Positions 56,434 to 64,000 of a DNA stretch of 64,000 bases are shown piece by piece. The DNA is taken from positions 86,175,215-86,239,214 of the forward strand of contig NC_073696.1 in assembly GCF_029784165.1 (NCBI RefSeq), given 5' to 3'. Origin of the DNA: Wyeomyia smithii (lineage: Eukaryota > Arthropoda > Insecta > Diptera > Culicidae). Position numbers and translations under genes: made by a program. Each line of letters starts with the position of its first letter. Within the stretch, counting starts at the first letter, position 1. Under the pieces are notes generated by a model. It ran no database searches. It saw only the letters and a list, made by a program, of their open reading frames with translations, and had not been told where the DNA came from.

Positions 56434-58250
56434 ACAGGCAATTGATACATCGGGAATATACGGCGCACGTAACCGGTAACACAAACAAGGCCACGAAGAA
56501 TTGGGTCCGTTACCTTTCGCGCAGCGGGAAAAAATTCAAAAGCGCTTTTTTCGGATTAACTTACGATGAAGACAAGTATTAAAATATGAGATTGATAGAA
56601 GTTAATGTTTTTTGTACAAATGCGAAAAATGTCTTTTTTCTGTTGATTTGATCGGTGCTGCAGGAAACGAGCAGGGCTAGAAGTAAAAAAACATATCGAC
56701 TCAGGCTGTGAAAGGTTCCACATGGCCACTGGATGGAAAGGTTGCTTTATATGGTATGCTTCAGTACGATTTTCATTTCCAGTATGCTGTATCGCACATC
56801 GAATAGGGCTGAAAACATCCTTCCAGTCTCAACCAAAAACTGCCGCGAGATACTAGATATGAGGATTTGTTGAATAAGTAAAATCCTATTTTTACATTTC
56901 CTATATTGGGCCGTGTACATGATCTGTAGTTTTTAATAGATCTTTCATTTTTAACGAGTTAAATGGAACCTTTTTAGTCTATATCCATCAGTAGATATTG
57001 GAGAAAGTAATTGAGCTTTTTCTTTAGTGAACGATAATTCCTAGTTAGTTTTAATTAATGCTTAATTTATCTGATGAGAAGCGATAGAAATGTAGGCGTT
57101 CAAAGCCTGACTACTTTATCCACTTAGACGTAGTACTACGTCAAAAAATGCAACATAGAGTTGTAATCGATATTATTCCCTCATTCCTGAAGTGACTTAT
57201 ACTTATTCTCAACAAAACTAGTCAAATGTCAAATATATGCATCCGCATCATTAATCCGAAGGTTTTCCACAAACAACAAGCATACACCGTAAGACGATGT
57301 TAAAAATTGAAAATGCTTTCTCCGCTGGCAACGGCAATTTGTCAGCCGTTCTTGTGCACTCGACAGGATGCAACCAGCAGGAGTTCACTTATCTAGTGCT
57401 ATTACTGTTTATACTGAGCGCACGCCAATCACCAGCCTCTCAGAGGATTTTTTCCGATGGCCAGCTCTTACAAGAAGCATGCAATCCTACTACCCTTCAC
57501 AGTAATAATTCAACGTCTGATTGCATTTATCACGAATCGAACCCTTGCAGCGTTGCACAATAGCGGACTAGCACATTTAGACCAAGATTAATTGTGCTGG
57601 TTGGTTGGTTAGATTATAGCTTGTTCCAAATTGGCAAATCATCTCAAGACTCTTCATATGTGGTGGGTCCAGATTTGAAATCGCTGTTTTTGCAACTCAT
57701 GCTGACCGTGTGAGCTTGTGCACTCTGGCTGGAGAAAAAAACCGGCTGGTTGCAATAGATTGACCCTAACCAACGATTTATTTTAGGATTTTTGGATTAT
57801 ATAAAATGCTTACTTAAGATTTGAGGATTTGTTCTGTCTGTAGAACTAGCAAGTATTGGAAGGAGCTAATTCATTAATGCTGCCACGGCACATTGTGCGA
57901 CACTCGTACGAACTAGATTAACAAGGGTTTTAATTGAATTGTTCAGTTAGTTGTATGCGTGCCACGTTTTTCACCTAGAAAGGAATTGCTATAAGAACGG
58001 CTGGGTCGTATGGATCGTAAGTAAATAAAACACAAAACATTTGTCAGAGGCTGTGGTTAAAGTTATTTATCCGTTCTCCCTCAGCTTTTTAAAACATGTC
58101 CAAACCTTTTTTCACCAATTTTAGTATCTAATAATAAGTCTGGCTGCTCTTCTTGCGATTTCACAAAGTTTAATCAACGCAAAATCTTTAAAATAAATAG
58201 AATATATACTTAAGCATACGAAACATTATATCAGCACCATTTCATTGAAA
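56434..58250. other. Intergenic, no gene recognised
   Basis: Contains one exact copy of the recurrent palindrome, GACGTAGTACTACGTC (57127-57142). A small GC-richer island at 57290-57590 has an 88-codon ORF without known motifs. Confidence 0.45.
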
Positions 58251-58252
58251 AA

Positions 58253-58500
58253 GTGTGGTCCCCGTGGTTCTGTGTTTAGCGATGTCGGTGGGCTAGCTCT
58301 CCCACACACGGTTGTGATGTCGGGGTCGATTCCCGATCGGGTTGAGGATCTTTTCGAGCTGGAAATTTTCTCGACTCAGCACTGGGGCACGGTGTATCGT
58401 TGTACTTATCCTACAACATGCAAAATGTGCCAGAAACAATATCGAAAAAGAACTCTCTCATCAATTCTTGATCGAGACCGCTATTTGCCCTCCAGGCTAG
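58253..58500 (+). mobile_element. tRNA-derived SINE, copy 2
   Basis: GTGGTCCCCGTGGTTCTGTGTTTAGCGATGTCGG (A box) and GTCGGGGTCGATTCCCGATC (B box, one base lost), then the same body as 23221-23520 to TTGCCCTCCAGGCTAGCGTGCAATATTG. Confidence 0.85.
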
Positions 58501-58504
58501 CGTG

Positions 58505-58795
58505 CAATATTGTTTGTTTGTCCATTAAAAAAGTAGTCCGACGCAAGCTTTACATACGATTGCGAAGATCACCTATATATTTTGGCAAGTTCGTCGGTCT
58601 TAGACAACTTTTCTCCTGTCCTCTCGAACGCCAGCAGCTCGTGCGTCTTCCTCGACAGCGCCCAATCACCAGGTGCAGGGTCTACCACGGAGTCTATGGT
58701 TTTTTCCTAGTTCTCTGCTGAGAATAATCTTGGCGACTCTTACATCAGGCATTCTGGTTACATGCCCAGCCAACTACAACCTGCCGCGTTAATTC
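58505..58795 (-). pseudogene. LINE C-terminal fragment
   Basis: Minus strand translation: LAGHVTRMPDVRVAKIILSRELGKNHRLRGRPCTW, stop, LGAVEEDARAAGVREDRRKVV. It corresponds to the …RWAGHVVRM…RRGRP..RW…VE.D… end of the LINE group seen at 9.6 kb, but from a different copy than the one immediately to the right. Confidence 0.75.
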
Positions 58796-58803
58796 ACCTA
58801 AAC

Positions 58804-60500
58804 TTATTTATTTATTTATTTGACATTTCTTCTTAATGTCATGGCCTGATTCACAATGTTTATTCAATTCACTCGGTTATTAGCTGCCGCTCTCCAATCC
58901 CTGGGACACCCTGTACTCTCTGCCAGATCTAGCTCCACCTGGTCTACCCATCTTGCCCACTGCGTCGGTGCTGTCTGCGCCGTGGTCGTCTTCTTCCTAC
59001 CGGATTCGAGGCAAACACCATCTTCGCAGGTTAGTTGTCTGGCATTCTTGCAACATGCCCTGCCCAGCGTATCTGTCCAGCTTTAGCCACCTTCTGAATA
59101 CTGGGTTCACCGTAGAGTTGCGCGAGCACATGTTTTAACGTGGTCTTCCGACCACGCCTTTTTCCCAACTAATCGGCACTTGACAGAATCGACTAGTCGT
59201 GTTATTAGTTATATAAAAGTGGATCTTCATTTCTTGGAAAAGGATTTTTCGATTTGTGCAACACTTCAAAATCATAGGCCAATTCAAAAGTTGTTCGGAT
59301 TTTTTTTCCTCACACGTTATTCTCCGCCTCCATATTCCGTTCTCCTGCATGCCGCCAAAAATCGTCCTTAGTACCTCAAACTGATTGAATGTCTGACGGA
59401 CGGCTCACCATTGAAATTTTCCAGCAACACTGCTACAGCATGCTGCTATTGCAAACTTGCTTAAGTATGAGGAATAATTTCGCGTGGAATTAGCTTTCAA
59501 GGCGTGATTTTTGCTCATAGTATCTTCGGGGAAGCCTCCAAGATAAATTTAAGCGATATCATTTCTCATTACATGGTTGAATTTGCAACAGCAGCTTGCT
59601 GCAGCAGTATTGCTAGTAAAATTCAATGGTGAGCCGTTCGTCAGATATGAAATCAGTCTGGGGAGAATATCTTTTTTCACAAGCAAGGTAGCGCCTTGCG
59701 GTCTTCAGAAGAGTTTTTCCCAGGAAAATTTCCTATAAATATCATGTATTGATATATTCTTAGGAGCCAACTGGACATCTCTAGAGAAAAAGTTTTGAAA
59801 AAGTGGTCTTTCCCATATAAAATCGTATGGAAGCTTTAAAAATCGGGCGCAAATCGGACGTTTCACCGATCGAACCGAAAAGTTACACAGTTGTTATAGG
59901 ACCCATAAGGAACAAGAAAAGTGCATGGGAGCGAAAAAATAACACCATCGCTTTTTTCTCATATAACCGTGTCCCAGTCTATTGTCCACGTTTCATGCCC
60001 GTGTATAACAACCGGTCTTATGAGCGTTTTGTACAGGTTACACTTCGTACGGGGACTTAGTCTGTTCAACCGCAATTACTTGTGGATCCCATAGTAGCCT
60101 CCGGATCTCTCGGCTGGTATCATTGTCCTCCGTAAACAGTAAGCCAAGATAGACAAACTCTTCGACTACCTCGAACTCATCGCCGTCGATCGAAATGCTC
60201 CTGCCTAGGCGTTGTCGGTCGGCTTCGGTTCCGCCGCTTAGCAGATACTTCGTTTTAGAAGTATTTGTCTGCAACCCAATCCGTTTTAGTTTGGTGTACT
60301 GTTCTGCCACCGCCGCAGTTGTTTTGTGGACAATGTCCATGTCATCAGCAAAGCAAACGAATTGACTGCATTTGTTGAAAATCGTTACTCGCGTGTTGAT
60401 GTCTGCTCGATTCATTACACCCTGTAGCGCAATGTAGAATAGCAGGCAGGAGAGATAATCACTCTGTTGAAGCCTGAGTGCGCCTTGAGCTGCCCGACAG
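58804..60500 (-). pseudogene. LINE RT fragment with 3' tail, interrupted by a MITE
   Basis: Minus-strand order: YLSCLLFYIALQGVMNRADINTR, SQFVCFADDMDIVHKT (intact F-A-D-D), IGLQTNTSKTKYLLSGG, DEFEVVEEFVYLG, DNDTSREIRR (to about 60085). Then, after a frame change, SPRTKCNLYKTLIRPVVIHGHETWT (about 59990), a break, VLRTIFGGMQENGIWRRRI (59310-59390), a break, and LAQLYGEPSIQKVAKAGQIRWAGHVARM (about 59000-59130). It ends at a (TAAA)n tail (58806-58822). The interruptions hold a MITE (59392-59645) and other non-LINE sequence. Inactive. Confidence 0.85.
59392..59645. mobile_element. Fold-back MITE nested in LINE
   Basis: The ends TCTGACGGACGGCTCACCATTGAAATTTTCCAGCAACACTGCT and the complement (AGCAGTATTGCTAGTAAAATTCAATGGTGAGCCGTTCGTCAGA) pair over about 65 bp with scattered mismatches. 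The flanks show no clear TSD. Confidence 0.75.
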
Positions 60501-60694
60501 ATCAGACGTATTTTCGGTTGCTTGTGGACTGGTCTTTGACTGCCTATAGCTTCAAAGTTTGTGTTTTGTCAGTGTGTCTTTTAAAGATTACCTGGAAGTT
60601 AACTTACATCAGTCTTTCTCAAGACTACCTATTTCTTTCTTTCTCAATACTTGCAATTTGATATTATTTTTGAACTTTTTCTGTATCACCTGAA

Positions 60695-62012
60695 ATGGCA
60701 GGACGAAAAAAGAAACCACGCATCGCTACGGGGAGGAAAAGTGAGGCATCTCTTTCTGAAACTAGCTTATGCAGTGAAAATTTATGATATTCTGCCTGAG
60801 CAGGAAGCCGGCGAAATTGAAATGCTCGAAAGTAAAACTATTCAAAGTGAAATTTCTGTAAAAATGGAGAAAGTTCCACCTATTGTGGTAACTATTGTTT
60901 CTGAATTTAATATTTTTAAAAGAGAACTTTCTACGTTTCTCTCCGACGTCAAAGTTACTTATCAAATTGGCCGAAGAGGCGAATGCCGTTTACTGGCCCA
61001 AACATTGAAAGATTGGAATCGTCTTATTCAGTATTTAACTGACAAGATGTACAATTTTTTTATATATGACACCAAGAACGCCAAGCCGTTCAAGGTTGTC
61101 TTGAAAGGTCTCACCAACGATCAAACCGTTGATGAGATCAAACTTACTTTAACAGAATTACTTGGTATAGCCCCTACCCAAGTAGTTCTGATGAAACAAA
61201 AATCACGAGGCGAAAACAGTCAGCGAACTGGGATTTCCCTTGTAAATAATTTAATTCATTTTAACCGCAGTGAGGTTAATAACTTAAAATTTTTTGAAAA
61301 AGCACATGCTTTATATAACGTGCGTGTAAAATGGGAATTACATCGAAAGTTTGGCGGAGGTGAAAAGCATATCACCCAATGCCGTGTTTGCCAACGATAT
61401 GGCCATGGTTCAAAGTTTTGTAACATGGACCAAAAATGCCTCATTTGTGGAGACTCTTCTCACAAAAAGGACACATGTCCTGTGAAAGAGAGTAAAAATT
61501 TTCGCTGTGCGAATTGTAACGACAACCATATGTCGAATTTATATCAATGCCCAGTCCGTTTAGCAATTGTTAAGGCAAGGCAAGGTAAACAAAATTCAAT
61601 TTCCCAATTAAAACAAGCTTCAAAACAAAATTCTCCAAGCGTACCAGTGACGCATAGTTTACCTACTCCTTTGCATACCCGTTTAACATATGCACAGGTT
61701 ACAGGTAGTTCGAACATTCTACCGCCTAGTGTTGGTAGTTCGAAAATGACCGCTAATATGGGTAAGCAAAACACGCTAGAAAATAATTGTACACCTATTA
61801 CCCCAGCTAATATTGCTGCCGAAAATATTTTTTCTAATGTCAACTGCCTGGGGTCTATTACGGCAGGTAAACTTTCTTTTCTGCAACAAGCAATGTTCGA
61901 TCTTATGAACGCCATGTTGAAGGCAAAATCAATGTTTGAAGCCATTCAAATAGGTACAAATTTTACAATTAAAATTGTATCTAATTTAAAATTTAGCAAT
62001 GATTTTAAATAA
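60695..62012 (+). pseudogene. Juan/Jockey-like ORF1 (nucleic-acid-binding Gag-like)
   Basis: The plausible start is ATG 60695 (MAGRKKKPRIATGRKSEAS…), whose frame ends at 60787. The remaining ~410 codons run in a shifted phase, so an indel lies between about 60740 and 60790. The main part contains KPFKVVLKGL…DEIKLTLTELL (the PRE-type domain preceding knuckles) and CRVCQRYGHGSKFC, CLICGDSSHKKDTC, CANCNDNHMSNLYQC: three CCHC-type zinc knuckles around residues 235-300. The C-terminus is a Ser/Thr/Asn-rich tail. It binds element RNA in the ribonucleoprotein. Its last 14 nt overlap the ORF2 start. Confidence 0.85.
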
Positions 62013-63033
62013 ACCAATCAAAATTTTGAATTGGAATGCTCGCTCATTGAAGGCCAATGAGAATGCGCTTTTCAATATTTTAACAGTAAATAATGTGCAT
62101 ATTGCAATTATTACTGAAACATTTTTAAAACCTAACATTAAATAAAAATATGATCCCAATTACGTGGTTCATAGATATGATAGGATTCAGGGTTCCGGCG
62201 GTGGAGTTGCAATTGTTATTCATCGCCGAATCAAACATCGTGCTCTTCCCCATCTTGAGACGAAAGTTATTAAAACTTTGGGAATTGAAGTTCAAACTGA
62301 ACTTGGGATTTTATTTATTGCCGCAGCATATTTACCATTTCAATGCACACGCGAGCACAAAAATTATTTTAAAGGTGATTTACAAAAACTCACCAGAAAT
62401 CGTTCGAATTTTTTTATAATCGGTGATTTTAACGCTAAACATCGTTCATGGAATAATTCTCAAAGTAATTCCAATGGCAAAATTTTATTCAATGATTGTT
62501 CTTCAGGATACTATTCTATTTTGACTCCGAATAGTCCTACATGCTTTTCTTCTGTGAGAAACCCATCAACAATTGATTTGGTGCTAACAGATCAAAGTCA
62601 TGTATGTAGTGATTTGATCACACATCTTCCAATAACTTTTTCTTTATCACATGAATCAGTTTTAAACCCTATGAGCTCTGTTTTTAATAATAACAAGGCT
62701 AATTGGGGAAGATACAAAATTTATATTGAGAGAAATTTCAATAATGAGCTTGATTTGCAAAACGAAGTGAATATTGATTCCGCTTTGGAAGCACTGAAAT
62801 GTGCAATTGTTGATGCCAGGAATTACTCTGTTCCGAAGGCTCAAGTGAAATTTGATTCACCAATAATTGACGCAAATCTTCAACTTCTAATTCGTTTGAA
62901 AAATGTCCGCAGACGTCAATATCAACGTTCTCGTGACCCTGTTTTTAAAACTATTTATAAAGATTTACAGAAAGAGATTAAACATAGATTTACTCTTCTG
63001 AGAAATCAATTATTAAAAATTTCAAAAATATGA
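61999..63033 (+). pseudogene. Juan/Jockey-like ORF2 endonuclease domain
   Basis: ATG at 61999 overlaps the ORF1 stop by 14 nt (compatible with termination-reinitiation). AP-endonuclease motifs: LNWNARSLKANENAL, IAIITETFL, GGGVAIVIHRRI, FIIGDFNAKHRSWN, STIDLVLTD, and SHE in place of the usual catalytic SDH. A TAA at 62143-62145 interrupts the frame after FLKPNIK; homology resumes in the same frame. The protein ends at 63033 by frameshift. It normally nicks target DNA to prime reverse transcription. Confidence 0.88.
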
Positions 63034-64000
63034 AAGCACCTGGTGACGATGGAATTTTTAATATACTAATCAAACATCTCCCTGAGAGCACAATGGAATT
63101 TTTAGTGAAAATTTTTAATTGCTGCTTCAAAATTGCATATTTTCCCAAATTATGGAAAAATGCAAAAATTACTCCAATTTTAAAACCGGATAAGAACCCA
63201 GCTGAAGTTTCAAGTTATCGACCAATCAGTTTGCTTTCTTCAATATGTAAACTGTTTGAGAGAGTTATTCTTAACAGAATGATGTCACACATCAACGAAA
63301 CTTCAATTTTTGCAAATGAACAGTTTGAATTTCGCCATGGGCATTCCACAACTCATCAATTACTCAGAGTTACTAATATGATACGAGCTAACAAATCTGA
63401 AGGTTATTCCACTGGAGCTGCTCTTTTAGACATAGAAAAAGCATTCGAAAGTGTTTGGCATAGAGGTTTGATTGCGAAATTGCAAACTTTTAATTTTCCA
63501 ATTTACCTAATCAAAATTTTAAAAAATTATCTTACTGATCGAACCCTGCAGGTTGTCTATCAGAATTCAAAATCTGATAGATTTCCTGTCAGAGCAGGTG
63601 TGCCTCAAGGTTCAGTCTTGGGTCCAGTCCTGTACAACATATTCACTTCAGATCTTCCTGATTTGCCTCTAGGATGCACAAAGTCATTGTTCTGCGATGA
63701 CACAAGCATTTCCGTAAAAAGAAAAAGTCTTCGCGTCACATGCAGTCGATTGCAGAAAAGTTTAGATATTTTTTCTTCCTACTTGCAAGAGTGGAAAATC
63801 TCTCCCAATGCTTCTAAAACTCAAATGATAATTTTTCTTCATAAGCCTAGGGCTTCTTTCCTCAAGCCAAACAATAATCACGTTGTCAAGATGAATGGGG
63901 TTATTTTACGTTGGTCTGACAAGGTTAAGTACCTGGGACTAATTTATGATAAAAAACTTATTTTCAAAGAGCACATTGAGAGTATACAAGCCAAGTGCAT
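63023..64000 (+). pseudogene. Juan/Jockey-like ORF2 reverse transcriptase, partial
   Basis: A new phase starting at NMKAPGDDGIFNILIKHLPE. RT motifs follow in order: WKNAKITPILKPDKNP, SYRPISLLSSICKLFERVI, GHSTTHQLLRV, ALLDIEKAFESVWH (A), GVPQGSVLGPVLYN (B), LFCDDTSIS (C), WKISPNASKTQMIIF (D), KVKYLGLIYDKKL (E). The Cys before DD is, as far as I recall, usual for Juan-type elements. The linker normally found between endonuclease and RT is missing, indicating an internal deletion with a phase change. Continues beyond the window. Confidence 0.9.

Larger units (their letters stand above)
60695..64000 (+). mobile_element. Juan/Jockey-like LINE, open at the window edge
   Basis: ORF1 with three CCHC knuckles overlaps an ORF2 of AP-endonuclease plus RT, the organisation of Jockey-clade elements; sequence character resembles mosquito Juan. 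The 5' UTR start was not determined, and the RT continues past base 64000. Several disruptions make this copy inactive. Confidence 0.85.

Overview
This window looks like repeat-rich nuclear DNA from a mosquito, most likely an Aedes-type genome. It is AT-rich and intergenic or intronic in character, and almost everything recognisable is a transposable element: BEL/Pao, I-clade, Juan/Jockey-like and other LINEs, mariner and ITmD37E-like fragments, hAT, MITEs and several tRNA-derived SINEs. The species assignment is inference from this mixture. I found no confirmed host protein-coding gene, no canonical tRNA or rRNA gene, and no CRISPR array.

Layout. 1-10 kb: a SINE with perfect target-site duplications (TSDs), nested fold-back elements (5.6-7.1 kb), and a long-inverted-repeat DNA element (7.65-9.56 kb) holding a tRNA-like palindrome. 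9.6-15 kb: a LINE tail, a complete non-autonomous hAT element with 8-bp TSDs, and a 5'-truncated I-clade LINE with 13-bp TSDs and an open RT/RNase H frame. 16-30 kb: MITEs, Tc1/mariner relics, SINEs and Jockey debris. 30.06-33.21 kb: a direct duplication of about 1.6 kb carrying four minus-strand promoter-like cassettes. Each has a TATA box and a leader with a hairpin, and three keep an identical 20-codon ORF whose stop overlaps AATAAA. 33.9-34.6 kb: candidate spliced 5' exons of a host gene. 39.75-42.5 kb: a G-rich MITE, a SINE and a LINE fragment.

43.00-53.51 kb: a BEL/Pao LTR retrotransposon on the minus strand, bounded by LTRs and a GGTGT duplication. Its Gag starts with a PHD finger, followed by protease, RT, RNase H and integrase. 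It is broken by two nonsense codons and two nested DNA-element insertions: 44355-46994, with about 0.7-kb inverted repeats and a decayed transposase, and 49123-50177, with CCCAAGCA termini. Both insertions leave the flanking retroelement phases compatible, so they landed in a once-open frame.

53.5-64 kb: SINEs, LINE fragments with a nested MITE, and a Juan/Jockey-like LINE (ORF1, endonuclease, RT) running off the right edge.

The most unusual signal is the 30-33 kb cassette array and its shared boundary palindrome (ACGTAG..CTACGT), which recurs across the window.
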